Assembly (NCBI GenBank): GCA_016927865.1
Contig: JAFGLU010000017.1
Coordinates: forward strand, 1-64,000
Origin: Anaerolineaceae bacterium
Lineage (GTDB): Bacteria > Chloroflexota > Anaerolineae > Anaerolineales > Anaerolineaceae
Direction: 5' to 3'
Length of the DNA stretch: 64,000 nt
Part shown: in pieces, positions 17,478-28,090 of the stretch
Layout of the letters: every line of letters begins with the position of its first letter
Position numbering within the stretch: the first letter of the stretch is position 1
Position numbers and translations under genes: made by a program
The notes under the pieces: model-generated
What the model was told of the DNA's origin: nothing
Seen by the model: the letters and a program-made list of their open reading frames with translations, nothing else
Database searches by the model: none

Positions 17478-19196
17478 ATGGACCTGAAGCGCGTCAGTGC
17501 ATGGCTGTTTCCGCCCCCCACCGGAGATGAAGACCTTCTCCGGCTGACGAGACTGTTACTTTGGGTCCAGGCAGCCCTCTTCGCAACGCTCATCCTTGGA
17601 GCAGGCTTATCCATCCTTAATCACGAACCCGACAGCTACCCCATCTTACTGGTAGCGGCAGGGGCAGTGGCTTTGACTATGATCCTCTCCCGCTCGGGGC
17701 ACCCCCGGCAGGCCAGTTTCATCTTTCTTCTGACCATGCTCGTGGTGCAAACCAACCTTCTCCTAAAAGGGCAAGGTATTCACGACATCACCATGATGGC
17801 TTATGCCGTGGTGCTTATGGTCGCCAGCCTGATCTTGGGGAATAAAGCCTTCGCGACAATCGTTGCCGCCAGCATGTTGTCGTTGGGGTTTGTGATCCAC
17901 GGCGAGGTAAGCGGACTGTGGACATCACCTCTCAGCATATACACCGACTGGACGGATTTTGCTTACCTGAGCCTGATCATTCTCCTGGCTGCATTCATCG
18001 CCCGGCTTTTGTCCAGCAATCTTTTCACCAGTTTGCAACGAGCCCGCGATAACGAGCAGAAATTAGCTAATTTGAACCGCCAGTTAGAAGAACAGGCTGC
18101 CCAAATCCGCCTGGCCGAAAAACGCTGGTATTCACTACTCGTTCAGGTCCCCGGTTGGATCCTGGAACTGGATTTAGACGGCAATATCTTGTTTGCCAAC
18201 ACAATCGACGAGGCTCAACGAAAACGGGTTTTTGGCTCTCCACTATCCGCCTTCATGCCAGATATGCACCAGGAAGACCTCAGTGCAGCCATCGCTCAGT
18301 CACTCGCCACCGGTGAAACCATCAACTTCGAAGCTCCAGCCAGGACAGCCGATGGGACTGTGCGGTGGTTCGCTTCGCGTCTGGCAGTAATTCGGGACGA
18401 GAGCAACCCTCGTGTTGTCCTGGTCGTCACCGACATCGATGAGCGCAAAAAAGCTGAAGAGGAAATTTCCCGGCTGAACACCGAGTTGGAGCAGCGCGTA
18501 CGAACACGCACAGCCGAGTATGAGGCCGCCAACCGCGAGCTAGAATCTTTTGCCTACTCTGTATCGCACGACTTGCGCGCCCCACTGCGGGCCATCAACG
18601 GCTTCAGCCAGATACTCACAGATGAATACGGCGGAGCGCTGGACGAAACAGGCCGGGACCACCTGGCACGCATCCGTGCCGCCACCCTGCGCATGGGCGG
18701 ATTGATCGACGACTTACTAAACCTCTCGCGGGTGACGCGCAGCGAATTAAATCGGGCGCGCGTGAACTTGAGCGAAGTGGCCCTGGAGGTTGCCGATAAC
18801 CTGCATCGCACCTATCCTGAGCGAGCCGTTGAAGTGCACATTCACCCCGACATGTCCGCCGATGTCGACGCAAGCCTGGTGCGCATCATCCTGGAAAACC
18901 TGCTGAATAACGCCTGGAAGTTCACCGCTCACAACGCACAAACCCGGATCGAATTTGGGCGCATGGTGGAAGAAAGCGAGTTTGTCTATTTTATTTCTGA
19001 CAACGGCGCGGGGTTCAACATGGCCTACGCCGACAAGTTGTTTGGACCCTTCCAGCGGCTGCATGCCCCCGGAGAGTTTGAAGGCACGGGCATTGGGTTG
19101 GCCACCGTGCAGCGCATCGTTCAGCGCCATGGAGGCCGAATTTGGGCGCGCGGACAAGAAGGCGCCGGCGCAACATTTTTCTTCACCCTGGAGTAA
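17478..19196 (+). CDS. membrane PAS-domain sensor histidine kinase
   Basis: TM segments, PAS, FAYSVSHDLRAPLRAINGFSQILTDEY, HATPase motifs. Confidence 0.9.
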   Translation: MDLKRVSAWLFPPPTGDEDLLRLTRLLLWVQAALFATLILGAGLSILNHEPDSYPILLVAAGAVALTMILSRSGHPRQASFIFLLTMLVVQTNLLLKGQGIHDITMMAYAVVLMVASLILGNKAFATIVAASMLSLGFVIHGEVSGLWTSPLSIYTDWTDFAYLSLIILLAAFIARLLSSNLFTSLQRARDNEQKLANLNRQLEEQAAQIRLAEKRWYSLLVQVPGWILELDLDGNILFANTIDEAQRKRVFGSPLSAFMPDMHQEDLSAAIAQSLATGETINFEAPARTADGTVRWFASRLAVIRDESNPRVVLVVTDIDERKKAEEEISRLNTELEQRVRTRTAEYEAANRELESFAYSVSHDLRAPLRAINGFSQILTDEYGGALDETGRDHLARIRAATLRMGGLIDDLLNLSRVTRSELNRARVNLSEVALEVADNLHRTYPERAVEVHIHPDMSADVDASLVRIILENLLNNAWKFTAHNAQTRIEFGRMVEESEFVYFISDNGAGFNMAYADKLFGPFQRLHAPGEFEGTGIGLATVQRIVQRHGGRIWARGQEGAGATFFFTLE

Positions 19197-19260
19197 AGAC
19201 CGAAATTTAAGATATATGTGGGTGCTTTCGCACCCACATATATCTTAAATTTCGGTCTTT
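19195..19260. terminator. 31-bp perfect hairpin between convergent genes
   Basis: AAAGACCGAAATTTAAGATATATGTGGGTGC-tttc-GCACCCACATATATCTTAAATTTCGGTCTTT. Confidence 0.88.
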
Positions 19261-19302
19261 CTTGCATCAGCAGGAGCAGCTACAACTCAGTGTGGCGGAA
19301 AA

Positions 19303-20460
<1,158 letters not shown>

Positions 20461-20500
20461 GACGGCTTCTCCTTCATCCGGCGGCTGTGAACGAGCCGCG

Positions 20501-20716
20501 TTATAGCGTTTCGATATCCCACCGATCTTCTTCTAAATCATACTCCAATTTGAAACGGGTGCCACCAGCACAACGCACCCAAAACACCTTCCCCTGCGGG
20601 GTGCGGGCCTGGCGCTCAACTTCCTCAACTTCCAGACGCTGCCCGCTCCAGTGCAAAGCTGTCGGGCGCTCGGCGTACTCACTCCCCGAATAGCACTCGA
20701 CTAACGCACCGCCCAC
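20501..20716 (-). CDS. small conserved protein (DUF6504-like)
   Basis: 71-aa ORF, GTG start overlapping the 3' end of the upstream gene; GKVFWVRCAGGTRFKLEYDLEEDRW. Confidence 0.55.
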   Translation of the reverse strand: MGGALVECYSGSEYAERPTALHWSGQRLEVEEVERQARTPQGKVFWVRCAGGTRFKLEYDLEEDRWDIETL

Positions 20717-21714
20717 GATTGATCTCCGAGGTTCAGGCGCAGTGCCTGTCCCGAGAGGCTCACGTTGCGACCTAACAACGAATCTTCCAGGGCGATGTCT
20801 TGAATGTGGGTGCCCTCGCCGACAATGGAGTTGGAGACGATGGCGCGCGTCAACTCGCAGTCAGCATCGATGGAAACATAAGGCCCAACCACCGAGGACT
20901 CGATATGAGCCGACTCATGGATGAACACCGGCGGAACAATGGTAACGCCTGGTCGGGACACCTGCGCGGTGTTATCGTGGCCGTTCTCCAGCAGGTAGCG
21001 ATTGGTATCCAGGATCGATTCCACCGTTCCGGCATCCAGCCACACCTCAACCATTTCGGTGCGCATTTTGGCGCCCTGTTCGAGCATGATATTGACCGCA
21101 TCAGCCAGGAAAAACTCGTCCTTGAGGGTCACGTTTCGGTTCATCTGCCCTTCGATGGCTTCCAGCAGCGTTTCGGCGCTGCGGAAATAGTAGAAACCCA
21201 CCACCACCAGGTTGTTACGGGCGTCCTCGGGCTTTTCGATCAGGCGTTTCACCAGGCCTTCGCCATTCAGCTCTGCTACGCCAAAGCGGCGCGGATCGGG
21301 TACCGCTTTCACCCAGGCCACTGCGTCAGCAGATTCATCCTCCAGGAAGGAGAAATCCGTCTCGACCAGGGTATCTGAAAAAGCCATCAGCATCGGCCCT
21401 GTCAAGTGCTCTCGGGCCAAATAGAGGGCATCCGACTGCCCGCGCATCTCATGCTGGAGCACGAAATGCACTTTTTTGTCGGGATGGTATTCCTCCATGA
21501 ACTCGCGCGTCTGCTGCTCACCGTTTGGGCCTACAATGAAGACGTATTCCACGTCAAAATCAGCCGGAATCGTGTTGAATTGATCCAAAACATAATCCAA
21601 AACTGTCCGCCCGGCCAGCGAGATGAGCGGCTTGGGCTTGCTCCAGGTGTGCGGGCGCATGCGGGTGCCCAATCCGGCCATCGGGACAGCAATTTTGAGT
21701 GTTTTACGAGACAT
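20701..21714 (-). CDS. sugar nucleotidyltransferase (glucose-1-phosphate thymidylyltransferase-like)
   Basis: KIAVPMAGLGTRMRPHTWSKPKPLISLAGRTVLDYVLDQ; C-terminal left-handed beta-helix repeats. Confidence 0.88.
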   Translation of the reverse strand: MSRKTLKIAVPMAGLGTRMRPHTWSKPKPLISLAGRTVLDYVLDQFNTIPADFDVEYVFIVGPNGEQQTREFMEEYHPDKKVHFVLQHEMRGQSDALYLAREHLTGPMLMAFSDTLVETDFSFLEDESADAVAWVKAVPDPRRFGVAELNGEGLVKRLIEKPEDARNNLVVVGFYYFRSAETLLEAIEGQMNRNVTLKDEFFLADAVNIMLEQGAKMRTEMVEVWLDAGTVESILDTNRYLLENGHDNTAQVSRPGVTIVPPVFIHESAHIESSVVGPYVSIDADCELTRAIVSNSIVGEGTHIQDIALEDSLLGRNVSLSGQALRLNLGDQSWAVR

Positions 21715-21735
21715 TCTGTTCCTCACCCCTCGAAC

Positions 21736-23226
21736 TTAGAATAATTCCGGGGCACGCTTGTGCCAGCCGGTGGTTAACTGATAGGCATGGGCTGTTTTTA
21801 ACAGCGCCTCTTCCTTAAAGTGCGGCCCCATCAACTGCATTCCGATCGGCAGGCCGCGCCCATCGAAGCCAACCGGGAAGGACAATCCAGGCACACCGGC
21901 CAGGTTGGCCGGAAGCGTGAACACATCCTCCAGGTACATCGCCAGCGGGTCGTCGGTATGTTCGCCCAGGCGGAAGGCCGTGCTGGGAGCCACCGGGCAG
22001 GCGATCACATCCACATCCTGGAAAGCCTTGAGAAAATCCTGGCGGATGAGCGTGCGCACCTTTTGGGCCTGGCCGTAATAGGCATCATAGTAGCCCGCAG
22101 AAAGGGCGTAAGTGCCCAGCATGATGCGCCGCTTGACCTCTGCGCCCAGCCCGGCCCCGCGCGACTTATTGAACACATCCCACAAGGATTGGGAGGGCTC
22201 GCGCAGGCCAAAACGAACCCCGTCATAGCGGGCCAGGTTGGCCGAAGCCTCAGCCGGGGCAATCAGGTAATATACCGGCAGGGCGTATTCGGTGTGCGGT
22301 AAGCTCACCGGCTGCGCCACTGCCCCCAGCGCTTCCAACTGCGCAATGGCAGCCCGCACGGCAGTCTCTACCTCGGGCTGCATCCCAGCGATGAAATATT
22401 CATCGGGCACGCCCACCCGCAGGCCCTTCAAATCTGTGGAGCGGCTTAACTGAATGTTGGGCGCGCGCAGGTTGCAACTGGTCGAATCGCGCGGATCGTA
22501 GCCTGCCATCTGGTTGAACAGCAGGGTCACCTCGGCGGCACTGGCGGCAAAGGCGCCTACCGAATCCAGCGAGGAACCGTAAGCCACTAGGCCGTAGCGC
22601 GAAACCCGCCCGTAGGTGGGCTTGAGGCCGGTGATGCCGCAGTAGGCGGCGGGCTGGCGGATGCTACCGCCCGTATCCGATCCGGTGGCAGCCGGAACCA
22701 GGCGAGCCGCCACGGCCGCGGCGCTGCCGCCGCTGGAGCCACCCGGCACCCGCTCCAGGTCCCAGGGGTTGTGCGTGGGGCCGTAGGCCGAATTCTCGGT
22801 GGATGAACCCATCGCGTACTCGTCGGTGTTGCTCTTGCCCACCACCACCACGCCTGCATCCAGCAGCCGCTGAACCGCTGTGGCCGTGTAGGGGGGCACA
22901 AAATTCTCGAGAATTTTCGATCCGCAGGTGCAACGCACATCGGCCAGGCAGAGCACGTCTTTGATCATCACCGGCAGGCCCAACAGCGGCGGGAGCGCCA
23001 GCGCTGCGGAAGGATCGCCTTGCCGCGATTCGCGGTAACGCCGGTCGGCTTCATCGGCCTGGCGCAAGGCCAGCTCGGGGGTGTAGGTGATGAGGGTATG
23101 TAAGCGGGGCTCAAAGCGCTCGATGCGCGCCAGACAAGCTTGGGTCAGTTCACGACTGGTGAAGTCTGCGCGGCGCAGCCCGGCCAGCATCTCCGCGATG
23201 GTCATGGTTTCCGGTGTCAGGTTCAT
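21736..23226 (-). CDS. gatA: aspartyl/glutamyl-tRNA(Asn/Gln) amidotransferase subunit A
   Basis: GKSNTDEYAMGSSTENSAYGPTHNPWDLERVPGGSSGGSAAAVAA; GSDTGGSIRQPAAYCG; adjacent gatC. Confidence 0.95.
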   Translation of the reverse strand: MNLTPETMTIAEMLAGLRRADFTSRELTQACLARIERFEPRLHTLITYTPELALRQADEADRRYRESRQGDPSAALALPPLLGLPVMIKDVLCLADVRCTCGSKILENFVPPYTATAVQRLLDAGVVVVGKSNTDEYAMGSSTENSAYGPTHNPWDLERVPGGSSGGSAAAVAARLVPAATGSDTGGSIRQPAAYCGITGLKPTYGRVSRYGLVAYGSSLDSVGAFAASAAEVTLLFNQMAGYDPRDSTSCNLRAPNIQLSRSTDLKGLRVGVPDEYFIAGMQPEVETAVRAAIAQLEALGAVAQPVSLPHTEYALPVYYLIAPAEASANLARYDGVRFGLREPSQSLWDVFNKSRGAGLGAEVKRRIMLGTYALSAGYYDAYYGQAQKVRTLIRQDFLKAFQDVDVIACPVAPSTAFRLGEHTDDPLAMYLEDVFTLPANLAGVPGLSFPVGFDGRGLPIGMQLMGPHFKEEALLKTAHAYQLTTGWHKRAPELF

Positions 23227-23229
23227 AGC

Positions 23230-23517
23230 TTACTCCAGCACCGGGGGCACGCGAAATTGGTTATCTTCCCTTTGCGGGGCGTTACGCAGCACAATGTCCA
23301 CATCCAGCCCTTCCACGGGCTCATCGGCGCGCAGGGGCGCGGCGTCGAGGGTTGCGCCGGCGGTGGGTGCAATGCGGCTGGTGTCTACGGATTGCAGCCG
23401 TGCTGCGTAATCCAAAATGGCAGAAAGCTGCTGGCGGTAGCGGGTCAGTTCTTCAGCGCTTAGCTCCAGGCGGGCCAGGTGAGCAATGTGTTCAACTTCA
23501 GCTTGAGTGAGGCTCAT
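23230..23517 (-). CDS. gatC: Asp-tRNA(Asn)/Glu-tRNA(Gln) amidotransferase subunit C
   Basis: VEHIAHLARLELSAEE, C-terminal LRADEP...; adjacent to gatA. Confidence 0.92.
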   Translation of the reverse strand: MSLTQAEVEHIAHLARLELSAEELTRYRQQLSAILDYAARLQSVDTSRIAPTAGATLDAAPLRADEPVEGLDVDIVLRNAPQREDNQFRVPPVLE

Positions 23518-23568
23518 GGGATCGATTATAAATGAATACCAGTGGATCGGGGATAATTAAAATATTTA

Positions 23569-23614
23569 TTTTTGAGGTGTATTGGCGGCTTCACCGCCCA
23601 ATACACCTCAAAAA
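23569..23614. repeat. long intergenic hairpin
   Basis: TTTTTGAGGTGTATTGGCGG-cttca-CCGCCCAATACACCTCAAAAA (one bulged C). Confidence 0.8.
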
Positions 23615-23638
23615 ATACTTGCCGCGAACTCGCTTCAA

Positions 23639-24556
23639 TTAACGTCCGTCAAAGAATTCGGCGTACCAGCGGATGTAGCCCTGCATGTGCGCGGCCCAGT
23701 AATCATTATCGTGGAGACCCTGGAACAGGTACCAATCGTGAGCAACTCCAGCCTGGTCGAGGGCTGCTTCAAACTCAACGGCGCTGAATAGATACCGGTC
23801 ATGCTCTCCAGCGTCCAGATAGAAACGCGGCACGGAACCCTCGGGGATGGTAGCCAGGGTGGACGGAAGGCGAAAAGCCTCGCCATAGAACGCCGCCAGG
23901 CTGTGCGCCCCCGCCGCCCCGAATATGTCAGCGTTCCGCAGAGCCAGGTGCACGGCCCACCCCGCCCCACGTGAAATTCCACCAATGGCTCGGCAGCTTG
24001 CTTCGGTGCAGGTCGGGTAGGAAGCGTCAACCCAGGGAATCAGCGACTCGATCAAGGCTTTTCCATAGGGGCTGGTGTTGGCATTTATTAAATCTTGCTC
24101 TTCTTCCGGCATCATGATCAAAAAAGGGCTCACCTGTCCCGAAATGATGAGGTCATCGGCGGATTCATCTGCGCCCAGTTCATCCCAATGCAGGTTGGTA
24201 TAGCTCTGCCCGTGCAGCAAGTACAGGACCGGGTAGCGCGTATTGCCGCTGGAGTCAAAACAGGGCGGGGTATATACACGCACGCGCAGCGGAAACCTCA
24301 ACAAAGGCGCATCAACCATATCATCTATGATGCTTCCGTGCATTTCGGCACAAGGCGTGGGCGAAGGAGTGACGGGCACGGGTGTGACGGTGGGCGGAAG
24401 CGGGGTTGCCGAAGGCAGGCTGGTTGGGGTGAGGGTGGCAGTCACCAGAACCGCCGGAGAGGCAATGGCAGCGGGCTGCGCAACCGGAGTGGGCGCAGCG
24501 CAAGCTGCCAACGCAAGCAGCAGCATGAATAGAATCCCTGTCAGTGTCCGGCGCAT
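23639..24556 (-). CDS. secreted esterase (esterase D / Fes-like alpha/beta hydrolase), lipoprotein
   Basis: Lipobox-like LALAACAAP, YPVLYLLHGQSY, IGGISRGAGWAVHLALRN; ATG 24556 is 7 nt after TATAAT. Confidence 0.82.
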   Translation of the reverse strand: MRRTLTGILFMLLLALAACAAPTPVAQPAAIASPAVLVTATLTPTSLPSATPLPPTVTPVPVTPSPTPCAEMHGSIIDDMVDAPLLRFPLRVRVYTPPCFDSSGNTRYPVLYLLHGQSYTNLHWDELGADESADDLIISGQVSPFLIMMPEEEQDLINANTSPYGKALIESLIPWVDASYPTCTEASCRAIGGISRGAGWAVHLALRNADIFGAAGAHSLAAFYGEAFRLPSTLATIPEGSVPRFYLDAGEHDRYLFSAVEFEAALDQAGVAHDWYLFQGLHDNDYWAAHMQGYIRWYAEFFDGR

Positions 24557-24616
24557 GCACCCGATTATACCGCTTTCCTCCTTGACGGTTCTCAACCCCT
24601 CAGATATACTCTACCT

Positions 24617-24660
24617 GTAACCACTCAGCCAGGGGTAGTTTTTGCTCTCTGAGTAGTTAT
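24617..24660. mobile_element. short MITE-like TIR element (family GTAACTACTCAGG)
   Basis: GTAACCACTCAG(24617-24628)/CTGAGTAGTTAT(24649-24660), flanked by CTCTACCT / CTCTAATT. Confidence 0.5.
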
Positions 24661-24671
24661 CTCTAATTCGC

Positions 24672-24744
24672 CGGGGTGTAGCGCAGTTGGCAGCGCACTG
24701 CGTTTGGGACGCAGGGGTCGGCGGTTCAAGTCCGCCCACCCCGA
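24672..24744 (+). tRNA. tRNA-Pro (anticodon TGG)
   Basis: Acceptor CGGGGTG/CACCCCG, anticodon stem CTGCG-TTTGGGA-CGCAG, T arm GGCGG-TTCAAGT-CCGCC; no encoded CCA. Confidence 0.93.
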
Positions 24745-24758
24745 CTATTTTACGAAAT

Positions 24759-25076
24759 ATGGGAAGCCAAGCCATGACGCCCAAAAAGATCGATGCAGTT
24801 GTCGAAGCAGTCCGGTACGATGCGTCCGGACAAATCGAGTTTGTGCGTGTGTACAAGCGCATCGTATCCACTTTTGCCGACCACAGCCTGTTGACGCGCG
24901 CCGAGCTGGTGGATCAACTCAAAAAAGGCGTGCGCTTTGTGGCTGGATCGCGCCAGGAACTGATGGGCGCCACGTTTGACACGGGGCCTGAACTGCGTCT
25001 GGTGGCAAACTCTGCTGTGCAAACCACCGAAGCCGCCGGTGAAGGAGATAATCTCAAAGGCGTGCCGCGCATCTAG
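24759..25076 (+). CDS. hypothetical protein
   Basis: Coding-like ORF after the tRNA; start at 24759 or 24774 because the longer ORF runs into the tRNA. Confidence 0.6.
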   Translation: MGSQAMTPKKIDAVVEAVRYDASGQIEFVRVYKRIVSTFADHSLLTRAELVDQLKKGVRFVAGSRQELMGATFDTGPELRLVANSAVQTTEAAGEGDNLKGVPRI

Positions 25077-25093
25077 CCCAGGATCTTGAGTCT

Positions 25094-25837
25094 GTGTCCA
25101 ATATCTACTATTCCATCATCTTGCCCGCTCACAACGAAGAAAAACGCCTCCCGGCTGCTTTAGATAAGCTGGGGGCTTTTTTGCGCCAGCAACCCTACAC
25201 AGCCGAGGTGGTGGTGGTGGAAAACGGTAGCAGCGACCGCACCCTGGAGGTGGCCCAAGCGTTCCAGGAGCAGTTGCCCCAACTGCGTGTCATTCACGAG
25301 ACAGGCCGCGGAAAAGGGCTGGCGGTGCGGCGCGGCATGTTGGAAGCAAAGGGCGAATACCGCATCTTCTGCGATGTGGATTTTTCCATGCCGGTCGAGG
25401 AGATCAATCGCTTCATTCCGCCTGCCTTGAGCAAGGTGGACGTTGCCATCGCCTCGCGCGAGGCTCCCGGCGCCGTGCGCTACAACGAACCGGAATTGCG
25501 CCATTTTATTGGGCGCGGATTCAACACCCTGGTGCGCTGGATTGCCCTGCCCGGGCTTCAGGATACTCAGTGCGGCTTCAAGTGCTTCAGCGCCGAGGTG
25601 GCTGAAAAAGTTTTCCCCCTGCAAACGATCGACGGCTGGACATTCGACGTGGAAGTGCTGTTTGCCGCCCGGCGAATGGGCTACAAAATCGTCGAAGTTG
25701 CGGTCCCGTGGTATTACAACGCCGACAGCAAGGTGCGCGTCCTCAAGGACTCGTACCATATGTTTGCCGACCTGATTAACATCCGGCTCAATGCCCGGCG
25801 GGGGATGTATGACACCGCGCCCGCGCAACCCCGCTGA
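25094..25837 (+). CDS. family 2 glycosyltransferase (dolichyl-phosphate glucosyltransferase-like)
   Basis: SIILPAHNEEKRLPAAL, VVENGSSDRTLEVA, DVDFSMPVEEI, QDTQCGFKCFS. Confidence 0.9.
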   Translation: MSNIYYSIILPAHNEEKRLPAALDKLGAFLRQQPYTAEVVVVENGSSDRTLEVAQAFQEQLPQLRVIHETGRGKGLAVRRGMLEAKGEYRIFCDVDFSMPVEEINRFIPPALSKVDVAIASREAPGAVRYNEPELRHFIGRGFNTLVRWIALPGLQDTQCGFKCFSAEVAEKVFPLQTIDGWTFDVEVLFAARRMGYKIVEVAVPWYYNADSKVRVLKDSYHMFADLINIRLNARRGMYDTAPAQPR

Positions 25838-26486
25838 GATTCCGCATTTCCCGACTCTAGCCTGCGAACTCGAACTGTGGGGGCGTGGATACACGCGCCT
25901 GGCTGGGCTGGACGAGGCCGGGCGAGGGGCCTGGGCCGGGCCTGTGGCAGCCGGGGCGGTCATCTTGCCGCCCGATCCAGCGGTGCTGGGTCAACTCGCG
26001 GGTGTACGCGACTCAAAACAAATGACCGCGCGCGCGCGAACGGAATGGGCCATCCTCATCCGGGAGAACGTTGTGGCCTGGGGCGTGGGTATGGCCGATT
26101 CCGAAGAGATCGACGCCATCGGCATTCTGCCCGCCACGCGGCTGGCGATGCGCCGGGCCCTGGAAAAGCTCTCGCCTGCCCCCCAGCATCTACTCATCGA
26201 CGCGCTGCGCCTGCCGGGGATTGCCCTGCCGCAAACCGCCATCATCCACGGCGATGCCTGCGCCTTGAGCATCGCCGCCGCGTCGGTGCTGGCCAAAACC
26301 GCCCGCGACGCCCTGATGGAAGGCATGGACGCTGTTTTTCCCGAATACGGCTTTGCCCGCCACAAAGGCTACGGCACCCGCATCCACCAGGAAGCCCTGG
26401 CCGAATTAGGTCCCTGCCAACACCACAGGCGGAGCTTTGCGCCGGTGAGGGCACGCCTGTCGCAAGACGAGGAAAGCGCCGTATGA
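25809..26486 (+). CDS. rnhB: ribonuclease HII
   Basis: LAGLDEAGRGAWAGPVAAGAVIL, DSKQMTARARTEW, SIAAASVLAKTARDALME. Confidence 0.93.
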   Translation: MTPRPRNPAEIPHFPTLACELELWGRGYTRLAGLDEAGRGAWAGPVAAGAVILPPDPAVLGQLAGVRDSKQMTARARTEWAILIRENVVAWGVGMADSEEIDAIGILPATRLAMRRALEKLSPAPQHLLIDALRLPGIALPQTAIIHGDACALSIAAASVLAKTARDALMEGMDAVFPEYGFARHKGYGTRIHQEALAELGPCQHHRRSFAPVRARLSQDEESAV

Positions 26487-26522
26487 TTGCTTGCCCGCTG
26501 TATGCGGGTAAAAAGCGCAGCG

Positions 26523-28031
26523 CTACTGTCCGGTGAAATACTTCTTGCGGATGGTAGTCAGGTCGGCGCTGGTGTGTTCGGATAACAGGGCAAAAAAACC
26601 TGCGGAAGTGGCAATTTTCTCGCGATTCTGGGCGGAATAATCGGCCAGGAAGGCAAAGAAGGCCTCATCTCCGATTAACCCGCGCAGCTCGTGCAGGAAA
26701 ACCGCCCCATTCAAATAAACCGCATCGCGGTAGGCGCGGTAAGCATAAACTTCGTGGCGCGGGTTGTAGATCGTATCGTTCACCGGCCCGCGCGGCTCGT
26801 AGTAATTCACCCGATAAGCCCACCACCAGGGCAATCCCTCGGGGTGCAACGCTTCGTAGTAAATATACTCCGAGTAGGTACATAAGGCTTCGTCCAGCCA
26901 GGGCTCCAGGGCCTGGTCGTTGCCCACCATATCAAACCACCATTGGTGAGCTGTCTCGTGAGCCGCCAAAGAAATCATGAAATCCGCCTGGGTGCCGTTG
27001 GACAGGTTATAAAAGCCATTGCTGAGAAAAAACAAGCCGCTGAATTCCATGCCGTCCATGAAATCGGCTTCCACCACCGCCAACCCAGGGTGAGGGTAAG
27101 GCCCGAACAACCTGGAATACAATTCCAGTGACTCGGCGGTGGTTTGCAAAACGCGCTCCCCCGCCAAAGCATGCAGCGGGAAGGTGTAAGTTGTCACGGT
27201 TGTGCTGCCCACCTGTTTGGATTGCACTACATAGTCAGGGCTGATGGAAAGCACGAATGTCCGCGCAGCCCGCAACTCATACTGGTACCAACCGTTCAGT
27301 TCCTGGCCCGGCACAGAAGCCGCCACCACCAACCCCGCCCGGGCATTGAGCAGTTGAAACTGGACCGTAAAATCGGCGGTTTCATACACTTGATGCTCAC
27401 CATAAGGCGCGGGCTGATGATACAACCAGCCCGAACCGTCAATGTAAGGCGGCACATACGCATACCAGTCCACCAGGTTAATTTGGCGATCTGACCAACC
27501 GAAGACCATTGGGCGCTGGTAAGTGCTTTCGACGCGAGTCGGCAAATACAACCCAAAACTCACCTCGAGGGTGATGGATTGCCCCGGCTGGAGCGGCTCG
27601 GCCAACTCCAGGCGGATCAAACCGGCATCCGTCGTCACATTCTTCAGCGCGGGCCCCGCTGAAGAAGAAACCCCGCCCAACTGAAAATTACCCGGGTACA
27701 TGACTGGCCCGGCGACTAGCGGAATTTCGCCGAGCGGGTCTCTGCCGCGATTGAAATACACAATTTGCTCAACAGCCGAGACCGAGCGGGCAGTATCATC
27801 CAGGGAGGCTGTGATGTTATACAAAGGGGCGGGCAAGTCGGGGAGAGTTGGTGTGGGCGTGAAAACCGGCTCGGGCGGGCCTGGCTCGGGGGTTTGGGTC
27901 GGCGTGGTCTGCGCGGCTGCCGTCGGCGAAGGCTGGGGAGAAGGAGAGGCTTCAGGTAGACGGGTTGGCAGCGCAGAACAGGCGCTCAGCAAGGTCAGAA
28001 CAAGGAATAACAACAGGGTTCGTGCGTACAC
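26523..28031 (-). CDS. M1-family aminopeptidase-like lipoprotein
   Basis: Lipobox LTLLSACSA, zinc motif HETAHQWW, downstream E in LDEALCTYSEY; GTG 28031 proposed as start. Confidence 0.85.
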   Translation of the reverse strand: MYARTLLLFLVLTLLSACSALPTRLPEASPSPQPSPTAAAQTTPTQTPEPGPPEPVFTPTPTLPDLPAPLYNITASLDDTARSVSAVEQIVYFNRGRDPLGEIPLVAGPVMYPGNFQLGGVSSSAGPALKNVTTDAGLIRLELAEPLQPGQSITLEVSFGLYLPTRVESTYQRPMVFGWSDRQINLVDWYAYVPPYIDGSGWLYHQPAPYGEHQVYETADFTVQFQLLNARAGLVVAASVPGQELNGWYQYELRAARTFVLSISPDYVVQSKQVGSTTVTTYTFPLHALAGERVLQTTAESLELYSRLFGPYPHPGLAVVEADFMDGMEFSGLFFLSNGFYNLSNGTQADFMISLAAHETAHQWWFDMVGNDQALEPWLDEALCTYSEYIYYEALHPEGLPWWWAYRVNYYEPRGPVNDTIYNPRHEVYAYRAYRDAVYLNGAVFLHELRGLIGDEAFFAFLADYSAQNREKIATSAGFFALLSEHTSADLTTIRKKYFTGQ

Positions 28032-28090
28032 AAATCCCATTATACACGCTGCCTGAGGCGTTCCGCCAACGGGCGGCGGTCTCCGCGGTT

